DNA of 64,000 nt from Thermoplasmata archaeon (GCA_020348445.1 CP070751.1:3434248-3498247), one strand, 5' to 3'; counted from the first letter of the stretch, positions 8,245-17,699 are shown. Numbers and translations are program-made. The notes: generated from the letters alone by a model not told the origin.

Positions 8245-8919
8245 CTACCACACCCTGCCACCGCATTCAGAGCAGAATTTGGATGTAGTAGATATAGAGG
8301 CCTCACATCTTGGGCATTTTCTAGTTTCATTGTAATTAGATGGAGGTATATCGTATGATCCCTTCTCCTCCCATTTTTGAAGCGCCCGTGCAGGAAGGTA
8401 TGAAATGGGTATTAAAAGTACAGATGACAAGAAAAACAGGAATCCACCTCCACCCTGGATTATTCCTTGTTCTCCTAATCCGCTTGCAATAAGACCAAGA
8501 AAAATAAAACGTGTGAGCATTGCAGTAATTCCAACACCTAAGGCCATCTTCTTACCTGCTTTTGAGCCTATATAGAACAGAACCAGTATCAGTAAAAGAA
8601 ACATAAATCCTGTGCTGAAATCCGGAAATCTCAACTCCCAAACCGGTACCGTCAGGATGGAAAGAAATATCACTATGAAGATGAAAAGTATCCTAAACGG
8701 GAGTCCGTATCCGTAGATCTGTTTGTACATTTTTGCAGCTTTACGGGGCGAGTCCATTTCTGCAATCACTGTAGATTCCATCTCGGGTCCACCTGCAGCC
8801 TGTGCAGATTCCACGATATGACTGCGAAGTTCCTGGATTATTCCCTTCCTTGTCTTTCTCGGCATACTGAACATCCAAAGCTTTACCCTTGATAGATAGC
8901 GCTCTGTCTCCTGGGTCAT
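8245..8919 (-). CDS. HAAS-like membrane protein with C-terminal zinc ribbon
   Basis: The 224-residue product has an N-terminal helical segment of ~60 residues resembling the HAAS domain that accompanies PadR regulators (YLSRVKLWMFSMPRKTRKGI followed by an HIVESA stretch). Four to five hydrophobic helices follow (about residues 60-190), then a cytosolic zinc ribbon (CPRC and CSEC). The start ATG at 8919 overlaps the padR stop by 4 bases (ATGA) and has GGAGGCGGG just before it; the 16 upstream codons of the open frame are discarded. Established knowledge: PadR-HAAS pairs act as stress- or envelope-responsive regulatory modules. The ligand here is unknown. Confidence 0.8.
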   Translation of the reverse strand: MTQETERYLSRVKLWMFSMPRKTRKGIIQELRSHIVESAQAAGGPEMESTVIAEMDSPRKAAKMYKQIYGYGLPFRILFIFIVIFLSILTVPVWELRFPDFSTGFMFLLLILVLFYIGSKAGKKMALGVGITAMLTRFIFLGLIASGLGEQGIIQGGGGFLFFLSSVLLIPISYLPARALQKWEEKGSYDIPPSNYNETRKCPRCEASISTTSKFCSECGGRVW

Positions 8920-9263
8920 TTTCCCGCCTCCATAACCTCTTTTATGCGCAACACCATGGTATTCCATTCTGCTTTCACCTCTTCCAATGCTTTAACTCCC
9001 TTTTTAGTTAAGGCGTAGTACTTTCTCGGCATTCCCTTATCCTTGGTCACCCATTCACTCTTCAAATAGCCTCTTTTTTCCAGACGGTGAAGGGCGGGAT
9101 ACAGGGTTCCTTCCTTGAGATCGTAGTAGCCGGATGATGCCTCCCTCAGCTCTTTTATGATCTGGAATCCGTACTTTTTTCCAGAGCTGAGCACTGTCAG
9201 TATGCAAAGCTGTATCGAGCCTTTTTTTAGCTCCCTTATCCATTCTTCTCCAATGCTCTTCAT
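8916..9263 (-). CDS. PadR-family transcriptional regulator
   Basis: This is a 115-residue winged-helix protein with the PadR core: LCILTVLSSGKKYGFQIIKEL, then YDLKEGTLYPALHRLEKRGY and the wing with KYYALTKKG. The C-terminus is a dimerising helix. The ATG at 9263 is chosen; a TTG three codons upstream is possible. Expression is probably leaderless or nearly so, because a TATA-like TTAAAAAATA lies about 30 bases upstream inside a large palindrome (9288-9320) that could be the autoregulatory operator. It is coupled by ATGA overlap to the HAAS-like membrane protein. Confidence 0.9.
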   Translation of the reverse strand: MKSIGEEWIRELKKGSIQLCILTVLSSGKKYGFQIIKELREASSGYYDLKEGTLYPALHRLEKRGYLKSEWVTKDKGMPRKYYALTKKGVKALEEVKAEWNTMVLRIKEVMEAGK

Positions 9264-9287
9264 CTTGGCCAATGGTATCCCCTACAC

Positions 9288-9320
9288 TCTATTTTTTAAT
9301 TGTGCTAAATAAAAAATAGA
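9288..9320. promoter_or_regulatory. 11-bp-arm palindrome upstream of padR
   Basis: TCTATTTTTTA (9288-9298) is repeated inverted as TAAAAAATAGA (9310-9320) with an 11-base spacer. It sits between the end of the exported-protein gene and padR and overlaps the TATA-like sequences expected for padR. It may be a PadR operator, or a terminator for the upstream gene with U-rich arms. The two roles are not exclusive. Confidence 0.5.
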
Positions 9321-9340
9321 ATGAGGAGTTCTATCCACCC

Positions 9341-10963
9341 TCATGGAGGCATGGGGGGCGGTTGGGGTGGAATATAGTTATTATCCTCATCCATTAAATG
9401 AGACTCTCTTTCAAGTACTTTTCTTTCCTTGCGGCGTCTTGCAGCAACTACAGCTCCTACAATAAAAACTGCCATCAAAGAGAGTAGAAACTGTCCTGCA
9501 ACAAGGTTCCCTGGTAGTAAATTTAGAGCCCAGCCAATATCGAAAAGCAGGGCTGTAGCAATCAGGGATGGATCGTGGTAAATATCCTCACCCGCGGGGT
9601 AGATGTATCCCCCCTGGATAATGAAACCTGTGAGGTACAAGGTTTCTTCCTTACTGTTCTTGGGTTCTGTTTCCCCTTCAAATTTCTGACCTCCGTGGAC
9701 TTGATAGGTAATATTCTCATCTTCACCATCAATAACTGCATCACTGACCCAGGTAAGCTCGCCTATCTCCTGCCAGTTGTCCTTGAACCTGATGACGTCC
9801 TTGCTTACAACCTTTGCATCAACAATTCCGTCGCCATCTGCATCCTCATCTTCGGTGGCATTTGTTCCAACAACCGCACCCACTGCATCCTCCTGATTTG
9901 GATCAAGGGCTTCGTATTCTGCCTTTCCGCCGCCCTTGAGTTTGTACATGAACTGCTCTCCCATCCAATCCTCCACTGTTTCAGGAATACCGTTTGCAAA
10001 GAATCCGTGATTAATAAGTACAAGACCATCACCACCTGAGTAATCCCAGCCTTCAATTAGATGGTCAAATTTAAAGTCAGCAACAACCGAGGTTCCCACA
10101 TAATCCTTGGTCTTAACAAACTTAGAATCAATAACAGATTTATGGTTTCCAGAATCCACTGTCACCTCGTACCATGGCACACCTATGATGTCCACCTCTT
10201 CAACATTTGCAGTTATATGGAACGTGAATTCCAGTTTCTCTAACTTGTTGTCAGGGTCCCCGAGAACATGTCCCCATTCCTCTGTTTCTATACCGTAAGT
10301 GATATTTTCAGCTTTCAAGGAGAAATCCCATGATTTGGAAGTGGTATCCTCGGGATTGCTTGTTTCCACCACAGGAGATCTTTCCCATGCCCGATTAAGG
10401 TCTATAGCCTTGGTTACTGTCTCATGTCTGTCACTTATTGCCCATAATCCAGGGTCCTCTTCCCTTTTTTCGAAATCAAAGACTCCATTTCCCTCGTATT
10501 CTTCATAATAATCATAAGTCGTTGGTATGGGCTCGGCAAAGCGCCCATCATCCTTGTACTCGAAAAGAACATGGAGTCTCTGTCCAAAGACAGTTACAAT
10601 TGGTATGGGCTGCCTTCTAAGAAAATTCCCATTGGCCTCGTAAACATCTGCAGCACCCAGGAACCTTATATACAGACAAAAAATCAAAATCCCATTTGGA
10701 TCTTCCTCTGTCCCGTAAATGACGCCAAACCAGGATAGGGCACCACCTTTGGTCATGTTTATTGCAACATAATCTCCCTGATCCCAGTTGTCATCATCTG
10801 GTTTTTCTTTTGTCCCGGTCTCCAAAAACAGGTAATCATCAATATCCAGATCTTCTTCCTCATCATCCGCGCTCACAAATCCTGTGGTTCCAAGTGCACC
10901 CAAAAGCATGAGTAATACCAGAATCACAGACATCCAGAGGGTCTTTCTTTCGCCTTTTTTCAT
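9341..10963 (-). CDS. Exported membrane-anchored protein of unknown function
   Basis: The 540-residue protein begins with a clear signal peptide (basic MKKGERK, hydrophobic core to about residue 28, then FVSADDEEED). The mature part is acidic and beta-rich with no Cys pairs or recognised enzyme motifs. A hydrophobic helix near residues 495-517 is followed by a basic ARRRKERK stop-transfer and a short Pro-rich cytoplasmic tail ending in PPMPP. The gene is monocistronic-looking, with padR following 68 bases later on the same strand. A surface or envelope role is inferred. Confidence 0.7.
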   Translation of the reverse strand: MKKGERKTLWMSVILVLLMLLGALGTTGFVSADDEEEDLDIDDYLFLETGTKEKPDDDNWDQGDYVAINMTKGGALSWFGVIYGTEEDPNGILIFCLYIRFLGAADVYEANGNFLRRQPIPIVTVFGQRLHVLFEYKDDGRFAEPIPTTYDYYEEYEGNGVFDFEKREEDPGLWAISDRHETVTKAIDLNRAWERSPVVETSNPEDTTSKSWDFSLKAENITYGIETEEWGHVLGDPDNKLEKLEFTFHITANVEEVDIIGVPWYEVTVDSGNHKSVIDSKFVKTKDYVGTSVVADFKFDHLIEGWDYSGGDGLVLINHGFFANGIPETVEDWMGEQFMYKLKGGGKAEYEALDPNQEDAVGAVVGTNATEDEDADGDGIVDAKVVSKDVIRFKDNWQEIGELTWVSDAVIDGEDENITYQVHGGQKFEGETEPKNSKEETLYLTGFIIQGGYIYPAGEDIYHDPSLIATALLFDIGWALNLLPGNLVAGQFLLSLMAVFIVGAVVAARRRKERKVLERESHLMDEDNNYIPPQPPPMPP

Positions 10964-11312
10964 GGTTTCACATCCTTTCTACATAGCGGGGCTATTATCC
11001 TAACACTGCTATGCACATAGTATCACTATGTATTTATGACTATTTAAGGTTTTCTATGAAGGAATTTTTAATTAAAAATTTTCAATATAATAGATAATAT
11101 ACATATTTAATTAAAGAAATGCAAAGTAAGCCATATAAATCCTCCAAAAGATTTAATATTTACAAAAACAGTATAGGAGCCCGTAAATCCTAAAATAGTG
11201 CAAAGAATCGCCTTTAATAAAGGTCAAGTGTTGGAGAAAAATCGATATTGAATTCATTCAATTTAGATTTTCACACAGTTTCATACTCATTTTAGGATTG
11301 CAGGAAGTGTGT
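10964..11312. other. AT-rich divergent intergenic region with a small palindrome
   Basis: No gene is seen in these ~350 bases between the leftward exported-protein gene and the rightward TRAM gene. ACATAG (11015-11020) and CTATGT (11026-11031) form a 6+5+6 palindrome between the leftward gene's probable TATA (around 11033-11050) and its start; further CATAG/CTATG half-sites lie at about 10982-10986 and 11008-11013. It could be an operator. The remainder to 11297 is strongly AT-rich with several TATA-like stretches. Confidence 0.4.
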
Positions 11313-11576
11313 ATGAAGATGCAGCATGATAGATATGGGATGGATTCTATGAGAGTACCCCCGGTTAAAGAGGGGAACACCTATAAGGTGAAAATCGAAA
11401 GCTTAGGTAGGGAAGGTGATGGAATAGCAAAGGTAGATGGCTTCGTGGTTTTCATCCCTGGAACCCAAGTTGGAGAAGAATTGGATGTGAGAATCAATAA
11501 AGTCACAAGAAGAGTAGCCTTCGGAGAGAAGATTGCTGAAGAGCAAATCACCGAGGATGAGAGCTCAACTGAATAA
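11313..11576 (+). CDS. TRAM-domain protein
   Basis: The 87-residue product ends in a TRAM domain: YKVKIESLGREGDGIAKVDG followed by FVVFIPGTQVGEELDVRI, the OB-fold found alone in many archaea. Stand-alone TRAM proteins bind RNA and some act as cold-responsive RNA chaperones in methanogens (established for Methanococcoides). The N-terminal ~25 residues (QHDRYGMDSMR) are polar and probably flexible. ATG 11313 is preceded by AGGAAG; a TTG at 11298 is an alternative. It is convergent with the PRC-barrel gene, with only 6 bases between stops. Confidence 0.9.
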   Translation: MKMQHDRYGMDSMRVPPVKEGNTYKVKIESLGREGDGIAKVDGFVVFIPGTQVGEELDVRINKVTRRVAFGEKIAEEQITEDESSTE

Positions 11577-11582
11577 TGATTA

Positions 11583-11849
11583 TTAAAACTCCGTAATCTC
11601 CTCCCTCGCCATGGCAACCCGCTTAGGGAAGTATTTTAGAATCACAACGTCTCCGATTGCCTGTATCCATCTATATGGAATATTGATGCTTCTTGATCCC
11701 TCCACAAGCAATGGATGTGTTTCTCTTAAGAATATTCCATTTACAATGCAATCATCCATATCCATGACCAGATTATCCACGTTACCGAGGTAAATTCCTT
11801 CAGGTGTATACACCTGCATACCGATGATTTCTGAGGCCTCCTCAAGCAT
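11583..11849 (-). CDS. PRC-barrel domain protein
   Basis: This 88-residue protein fits the archaeal single-domain PRC-barrel family: EIIGMQVYTPEGIYLGNVDN, then NIPYRWIQAIGDVVIL at the end of the barrel. PRC barrels occur in RimM (16S rRNA processing) and in photosynthetic reaction centre H subunits; stand-alone archaeal versions are common and have been connected to cell division (CdpB-type proteins in haloarchaea). Which role applies here is not decidable from sequence. It is convergent with the TRAM gene. Confidence 0.88.
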   Translation of the reverse strand: MLEEASEIIGMQVYTPEGIYLGNVDNLVMDMDDCIVNGIFLRETHPLLVEGSRSINIPYRWIQAIGDVVILKYFPKRVAMAREEITEF

Positions 11850-12014
11850 ATTTTATCCACCTAAGGTTTTTTCCCCTATGGTCTTACAGGTTAATGAACC
11901 CTTCGGTAATTTCGAATTTTGCTGCAAATGTGTATAATGCCAGCCCTAGAGAAAAATATAAGTACTTCTGAGATGGTGACTTTTAAATGTACATTGCAAA
12001 TGGTGAGATTGCTC

Positions 12015-13157
12015 ATGGATGGCCCCTATCCTTATCCACCCGAAGAGGATGTCGATGGAGTTACAACCATCCCACCAAGGGGAGAAGGTTGGGAATCTGA
12101 CCAAATACCACAGAAGAGACTTTTTAATATCGGCAAATTGCAGATTGCAGGCATCCTACTCATAATAGTCTTTATTTGGGGACTGGTATCTGCCATCGCA
12201 ATCTCCATGTTCGAAATCCATGTCCTTGCGTTAACAGAGTTTGAGGACGATGGCAAGGGGGATATTTATGGATATGTATACGATGAAGAGGGTTACGCTC
12301 TTACAGATGTAACCATTGCTATACACGGTAGTCAACACTTCACAAAAACCAATGAAGAGGGATTCTTTTCAATTGAAAATGTGAAGGAAGGGGATTATAA
12401 AATCGAGGCTTCAAAGGAAGGTTACCAAAACGTGACAAAACGTGTATCCATTGAGTCTCATACACCTTTGATGGTGAGATTTACCCTCAAAGAAGGTGGA
12501 TTTGATATAACGGAAGATGAGCGATACGGCTCAAATCTTTCCGATTTAAGGCATTTGAATTATGCCACCGCGGTTTTCATAGTTGTATACGGCTCTTTTG
12601 CACTGTTGGGAGGAATCCTCGCCTACCTTCAAAGGCTTTACTGGCTTACCATGTTCGGAGCACTTTGCGGGATCGTTTCCGGTATTTTTTCAATTGGTAT
12701 TATCATCGCACCCATACTGAGCATCATCGCATTGTATTATATAGTCAATAACAAAGATGAGTTCCCAACTTCAGATGCTTCTTTCTTGGAGCGCCTCTTT
12801 GGTGTCCGTCGAGCAGAGACGAGACCTGTAGGTGTACAAAGACCAGTTCCCAAGAAATTATTATTACATAAAGCCCACACACGACCAAGGGCTTCTGGGA
12901 TGTCAAAAGCCCCTGCATACACCGATTATCAACCCCCTCCTCCGCCACCACCTCCTTCTCTGACTCGATCGAGAGACGAAGTACCCCCGTCTTTAGATTA
13001 TCCTCCAGAAATGGACATACCGCCCTTTAAATGCAGAGCCTGTGGAGGTGTTGTAAAAACCGAAGCGCAGGGAATAGTATGCCAATGTGGTGCAAATTAT
13101 CATAAATTCTGCGCAGGCTCCATCTCAAGATGTAAAAGTTGCGGTGCTCCACTTTAG
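12015..13157 (+). CDS. Membrane protein with carboxypeptidase-regulatory-like domain and C-terminal zinc-finger
   Basis: I choose the ATG at 12015 (380 residues) because GGTGAG lies 7 bases before it. Order: a Pro-rich cytoplasmic N-terminus, one membrane helix (about 42-66), an Ig-like carboxypeptidase regulatory domain (about 82-155, with GYVYDEEGYALTDVTIAI and the NEEGFFSIENVKEGDYKIEA pattern), two or three further helices (about 180-245), a Pro-rich linker, and a C-terminal Cys-rich module (CRACGG, CQCGANYHKFC, CKSC; about 337-378) that resembles a RING/treble-clef binder of two zincs. The outside domain probably binds or braces a surface component, and the zinc module faces the cytoplasm. 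Function unknown. Confidence 0.72.
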   Translation: MDGPYPYPPEEDVDGVTTIPPRGEGWESDQIPQKRLFNIGKLQIAGILLIIVFIWGLVSAIAISMFEIHVLALTEFEDDGKGDIYGYVYDEEGYALTDVTIAIHGSQHFTKTNEEGFFSIENVKEGDYKIEASKEGYQNVTKRVSIESHTPLMVRFTLKEGGFDITEDERYGSNLSDLRHLNYATAVFIVVYGSFALLGGILAYLQRLYWLTMFGALCGIVSGIFSIGIIIAPILSIIALYYIVNNKDEFPTSDASFLERLFGVRRAETRPVGVQRPVPKKLLLHKAHTRPRASGMSKAPAYTDYQPPPPPPPPSLTRSRDEVPPSLDYPPEMDIPPFKCRACGGVVKTEAQGIVCQCGANYHKFCAGSISRCKSCGAPL

Positions 13158-13201
13158 AATTATATATTATTTTTATATTAACTAATAGGCCAGATTTGGA
13201 T

Positions 13202-13603
13202 TCAAATATATTCTGCCCTTTCTTTGAACCTGGCCCTTGCACCAAGCACACAGAATAGAATGTTCGAAGCGTATGGAATACAAATCAGAAAAATTTCCCA
13301 TCCGCCGATTGTTATATCGTAGCTAAATGGAAGTGCAGCCATAACTATCAATATGAACAGAAGGATAAAAATCGTGGACCAAATCACTCCAGCTAACAGG
13401 CCTACCTTTCTCCAATCAACTGAGTAGTTACCACCCCGATAACCTGCTACATATGCACCAAGAGTGATTGCGATCATAAAACCTATCAACGGGATGAATA
13501 TGAAAAGGGAAAAGAGAGCCATGTAGCCGATTGTGATGAGAAGGGCCTTGATAAAATTCTCCTCAGGTTCATCCGCCGCAATGGCTGCCATCATGGATAC
13601 CAA
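13202..13603 (-). CDS. Small multi-pass membrane protein
   Basis: The 133-residue product has three to four hydrophobic helices (about 18-40, 42-55, 65-92 and 103-122) and glycine-rich turns (GAYVAGYRGGNYSVDWRKVG). This resembles archaeal DUF5518-like membrane proteins, but I cannot assign it firmly. It is convergent with the preceding gene and followed on the same strand by nothing closer than 40 bases. Alternative starts at residues 4 and 5 exist. Confidence 0.6.
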   Translation of the reverse strand: MVSMMAAIAADEPEENFIKALLITIGYMALFSLFIFIPLIGFMIAITLGAYVAGYRGGNYSVDWRKVGLLAGVIWSTIFILLFILIVMAALPFSYDITIGGWEIFLICIPYASNILFCVLGARARFKERAEYI

Positions 13604-13648
13604 TTACGGGGAGAGCATCTGATGGTATAAGTTTTATGGTAAATATAT

Positions 13649-14788
13649 TCATTTCAGAAGGCTTGATGCGATAACCAGTCTCTGTATCTCTGAGGTACCT
13701 TCGTATATTTCTGTAACCTTGGCATCCCTGAAAAACCTCTCCACAGGATAATCCTTGATATAACCGTATCCACCATGAATCTGGAGCGCTTTTATGGTTG
13801 AGTTTCTGGCAACATAGGAGGCATAGAGCTTCGCCATGGCCGCCTCCTTTGAAAAATCAACGCCTTTATCCTTTAAAAAGGCAGCTTGATAGGTAAGCAT
13901 TCTTGCGGCCTCAATCTCGCAGGCCATGTTTGAGATCATCCATTGCACCGCCTGGAACTTGGCAATGGGACGCCCAAACTGCTCCCTTTCCTTTGCATAT
14001 TTTATACTCTCATCCAAGGCGGCCTCAGCAATTCCCAAGGCCTGGGCTGCGATTCCGACTCTTCCTCCATCAAGAGCCTTCATTGCTATGGTAAAGCCCA
14101 TACCCTCAGAACCCAGGAGGTTTTCCTTGGGCACCTTGCAGTTCTCGAATACCAATTCACTGGTATCAGAGCCTATCATACCCATGGTCTTCTCCTTGGA
14201 ACCTATGGTAAAACCCTCTGTATCCTTCTCCACGATGAGGGCAGAAATGCCCCGATGACGTTTGCTCTTATCTGTCATTGCCATTACCACGACAGAACCT
14301 GCCACACCTCCATTTGTTATAAAAATCTTGCTTCCGTTTAAGATGTAATTATCACCTTTTTTAACTGCCGTGGTTTGAACAGATGCTGCATCTGAACCTG
14401 CTCCAGGCTCGGTAAGGGCGAAGGCACCTATTCTTTCGCCTTTGGCCAAGGGAACAACGAATTTCTCCTTTTGCTCCTTTGTGCCAAAAATGTAAATCGG
14501 GTATGTTCCAACAGAAGTATGAACTGAGACTATCACTGCTGTTGATGCGCATCTTTTTGCGATCTCCTCAATAGCAATGGCATAGCTTATTGTGTCAACT
14601 CCTGCACCACCGTATTCAGTTGGTATCGGAAGACCCATGAGGTTTAATTCAGCCATTTTTTTAATGGTCTGCCAAGGAAATTCACCTGTCTCATCGATCT
14701 CTTTTGCAAGGGGTTTTATTTCCTTTTCTGCGAACTCCGAAACCATGTTTCTTATCATTTCCTGTTCCTTTGTGGGACGAAAATCCAT
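13649..14788 (-). CDS. acd: Acyl-CoA dehydrogenase
   Basis: This 379-residue flavoenzyme has all family landmarks: GAFALTEPGAGSDAAS in the middle beta domain, GRVGIAAQALGIAEAALD, and the C-terminal QIHGGYGYIKDYPVERFFRD followed by ATEIYEGTSEIQR with the catalytic-base Glu of the short/medium-chain type. It oxidises acyl-CoA to enoyl-CoA with FAD, passing electrons to ETF or a similar carrier. A palindromic TATA box CTTATATAAG at about 14823-14832 precedes the start by about 40 bases. No ETF or thiolase gene is nearby. Substrate chain length is not decidable. Confidence 0.95.
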   Translation of the reverse strand: MDFRPTKEQEMIRNMVSEFAEKEIKPLAKEIDETGEFPWQTIKKMAELNLMGLPIPTEYGGAGVDTISYAIAIEEIAKRCASTAVIVSVHTSVGTYPIYIFGTKEQKEKFVVPLAKGERIGAFALTEPGAGSDAASVQTTAVKKGDNYILNGSKIFITNGGVAGSVVVMAMTDKSKRHRGISALIVEKDTEGFTIGSKEKTMGMIGSDTSELVFENCKVPKENLLGSEGMGFTIAMKALDGGRVGIAAQALGIAEAALDESIKYAKEREQFGRPIAKFQAVQWMISNMACEIEAARMLTYQAAFLKDKGVDFSKEAAMAKLYASYVARNSTIKALQIHGGYGYIKDYPVERFFRDAKVTEIYEGTSEIQRLVIASSLLK

Positions 14789-14933
14789 GGTGCATCACAA
14801 ACTCTCAGTAAAATGTTCTTAGCGCTTATATAAGTTTTTGATTAAAGGAGCCAATAAAGGCCACTGTTGTGATTTAAGGCAAGCAAATTATGTAGACAGA
14901 TATCCGTGTTAGAAGAGTAGATATATTGTGCTC

Positions 14934-15170
14934 TTATGGCTTCATAAGAGCGCTTATAAGACGTGAGACCTTTGAGGGATTTACTGATTTCTTCATATCC
15001 CTTGCCAAGGCATCGTAATATGCTACCTGCTCTCTTATTATATCTAATTCTTCCTGTTTTGCCTGCCTTTCGCCCTTTGGAGTGGTCTTTATCTCCCTTA
15101 GAACCTCTTCCTCCCTCTCCCTCCAACGCTCTCTTTCCTCAAGAGCAAGAAGTATCTTTTCTGTGTCCAT
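14934..15170 (-). CDS. Small charged helical protein
   Basis: The start ATG at 15170 has GAGGTAAAGGGC just before it, giving 78 residues; a longer frame begins at 15191. The sequence is nearly all charged helix (EERERWREREEEVLREI and so on), consistent with a coiled coil, and ends in VSRLISALMKP, a hydrophobic-basic C-terminus. No known family. It shares a divergent promoter region with hel308, which contains a symmetrical TATA (CTTATAAAG, about 15227-15235). Confidence 0.6.
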   Translation of the reverse strand: MDTEKILLALEERERWREREEEVLREIKTTPKGERQAKQEELDIIREQVAYYDALARDMKKSVNPSKVSRLISALMKP

Positions 15171-15335
15171 GCCCTTTACCTCTTTCCGCAAACATTATCC
15201 TATGGAAAAAGCAACATTCTTAATACCTTATAAAGTTTTTGTTTTAGGGTCCTTTTAGGTTGATTTCAGGGATTTTGAAGGATTATCTATGGACATTAAA
15301 CAAAACATATAATCTTCAAAACCTATCCACATCCA

Positions 15336-17468
15336 ATGAATGTCGAGGATCTTGAAATTGACGCGCAAATCATCCATATCCTTAAGAGCCAGGGTATTAC
15401 AGAGCTGTACCCTCCACAGGAGGAGGCAATTGAATATGCTCTGCAGGGCATGAACCTTGTATTGGCAGTGCCCACAGCCTCTGGAAAATCCCTTGTGGCT
15501 TATCTTGCAGTTTTGAAATGGGCCATGCAGGGACATAAGGTCCTTTATATTGTGCCGCTGCGGGCTCTTGCATCAGAAAAATACGAGGACCTAAAGGAAT
15601 TTGAGGTTCTTGGTGTTAAAATAGGCATTTCAATGGGAGACTACGATATTCCTGATCCAACATTAAGGAGATTTGATATTCTTGTTGCAACATCTGAAAA
15701 GGCTGATTCACTACTTAGGCATAAGGTGGATTGGTTAAATAAACTAAAATTAATAGTTGCTGACGAGGTTCATTTAATCAATGATTCTTCCAGGGGACCC
15801 ACTCTGGAGGTTATACTTGCCAGGTTCAAGCAGATAAATCCCGACGCCCAGATCATAGCCCTTTCAGCAACCATTAAGAATTCATCTGAGTTGGCAGATT
15901 GGCTTGAGGCTGTACATATAAAAAGTGATTGGAGACCTGTTCCCCTCAAAGAGGGGATTTTTATGAAAAACGAGATACAGTATACAGATAACTCCATTCA
16001 AGAAATAGACCCTGAAGGAGAGGATGTGCATTCCCTTATTCTCGATTGCGTGAAAGACAACTACCAGTGCTTGGTTTTCGTTAACAACCGCAAATCTACT
16101 GAGAGCTTGGCAGGTAAAGTTGGGAAGAAGATAGCCAAAATCTTAGATGAGAAGGAACTAAAAGCATTAGATGATGTCTCTCTTGAGATCCTTGAAAGAC
16201 AAAGTGAGCCCACCATCATCGGAAAAAGGCTCGCCTCTTACATCAAAAACGGTGCTGCTTTTCATAATGCTGGCCTCACAAATCAGCAGAGAAAAAGTGT
16301 GGAGTCGGCATTTAAAAACGGACACATAAGATGCATCGTGGCCACACCAACTTTGGCAGCGGGAATCAACCTGCCTGCAAGAAGGGTTATTATACGGGAT
16401 TACAAGCGGTATGAAGCCAACTACGGGAGCATACCCATACCGAATCTTGAAATAAAGCAGATGTCGGGAAGGGCTGGAAGGCCCCAGTACGATGACGTGG
16501 GCGAGGCTGTACTCATGGCCAAATCAGAAAAGGAGAAGGACTTCCTTTTGGAAAATTACCTGCTAAGCGATACAGAAGCAATAACCTCGAAACTTGGAAC
16601 AGAACCTGCCCTTAGAAATCATCTTCTGGCTCTAATTGCGTCAGAGATTGCGGAAACTGAAGAGGAGATCGACAGGTTCATCCAAGGTACTTTCTTCGCC
16701 CATCTTGAGGATATCTGGACGATTTCGGGAAGGATCCAGTCTACCCTGATATTCCTTGTGGAAAATGATCTGGTTCAGTACGATGATAGATATCGTGCAA
16801 CAAGATTTGGTAAAAAGACATCTTCACTTTATATCGACCCTCTTTCTGCAGTGCGGTTAAGAGCGGCAATAGAGAATGTTGCCCAGGGAAAAGTTCTGGA
16901 ATTGGCCATTCTTCACGCTGTTTCTGCAACACCTGATATGATAAAACTGTATCTGGGAAGAGGGGACTATCCCTGGGTCTCTGCTAAGGTAATGGAGCAT
17001 GAGAAGGATTTCCTCTTGCTTGTGCCAAAAGACGAAAATGAATTTGATTTTTTCTTAGCTGAGGTTAAGACAGCCTCACTTCTGGAGGCCTGGATTTCCG
17101 AGGTTCCCGAGGATGAGATCGTGAGGAAGTTCAACGTGGGCCCAGGGGACATCAGAAACAAGGTGGAAACTGCTGAATGGATAACCTACTCTATGCTTGA
17201 GCTTGCCAGATTGTTTAAATGCCCGCATCTGCAAACAATGGAGGAGCTCGTCACGAGATTAAGATACGGAGTAAAGAGGGACCTGATGCCCCTTATTCAA
17301 CTGGAGCAGGTCGGTAGGGTGAGGGCTAGGGCATTATACGGTGCGGGATTTCATAAATTGGAGGATCTGAGAGGAGTCCCAGTGGGGAGACTGGCCACGA
17401 TTCCCACTATTGGACCAAAGATCGCAGAGAATATAGTTGAGCAGCTCGAGAAAGGAAGACTGGTTTGA
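15336..17468 (+). CDS. hel308: ATP-dependent DNA helicase Hel308
   Basis: The 710-residue protein is a superfamily 2 helicase of the Hel308/Ski2-like type. Motif I is AVPTASGKS (about 44-52), motif II DEVH (about 143-146), motif III LSATIKN, motif VI QMSGRAGRPQYD. A winged-helix and ratchet domain follow, and the C-terminus has a helix-hairpin-helix (TIPTIGPKIAENIVEQL). Hel308 unwinds lagging strands at stalled replication forks 3' to 5'. A CATATAAT box at about 15307-15314 lies ~25 bases before the ATG, which fits a leaderless transcript. Length is normal for the family. Confidence 0.95.
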   Translation: MNVEDLEIDAQIIHILKSQGITELYPPQEEAIEYALQGMNLVLAVPTASGKSLVAYLAVLKWAMQGHKVLYIVPLRALASEKYEDLKEFEVLGVKIGISMGDYDIPDPTLRRFDILVATSEKADSLLRHKVDWLNKLKLIVADEVHLINDSSRGPTLEVILARFKQINPDAQIIALSATIKNSSELADWLEAVHIKSDWRPVPLKEGIFMKNEIQYTDNSIQEIDPEGEDVHSLILDCVKDNYQCLVFVNNRKSTESLAGKVGKKIAKILDEKELKALDDVSLEILERQSEPTIIGKRLASYIKNGAAFHNAGLTNQQRKSVESAFKNGHIRCIVATPTLAAGINLPARRVIIRDYKRYEANYGSIPIPNLEIKQMSGRAGRPQYDDVGEAVLMAKSEKEKDFLLENYLLSDTEAITSKLGTEPALRNHLLALIASEIAETEEEIDRFIQGTFFAHLEDIWTISGRIQSTLIFLVENDLVQYDDRYRATRFGKKTSSLYIDPLSAVRLRAAIENVAQGKVLELAILHAVSATPDMIKLYLGRGDYPWVSAKVMEHEKDFLLLVPKDENEFDFFLAEVKTASLLEAWISEVPEDEIVRKFNVGPGDIRNKVETAEWITYSMLELARLFKCPHLQTMEELVTRLRYGVKRDLMPLIQLEQVGRVRARALYGAGFHKLEDLRGVPVGRLATIPTIGPKIAENIVEQLEKGRLV

Positions 17469-17699
17469 ATTAGTAGAATGAGTGCATCAGCTTTGATGTA
17501 CTTTTCTTTATTTGGTCGTAAAATTAGGGTGGGAGTCCTGAGGTTTAAGACTTGAACGTTTTACAGTATAACCGAGGGATAAAGTGTTCCTTATATCTCT
17601 TTTAAAAAGAAATTAAGAGGAACATGATAGAGAGGTAGGTTGACACTTTTAAAAAACTGAAAAACTATAAATACACTTCAAAACCTAAATCCCAATCAT

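Noticed and set aside
14842..15126. 94-codon leftward frame overlapping the small helical protein
   Set aside because: It overlaps the better frame at 14934-15170, which has a ribosome binding site, and its own composition is irregular.
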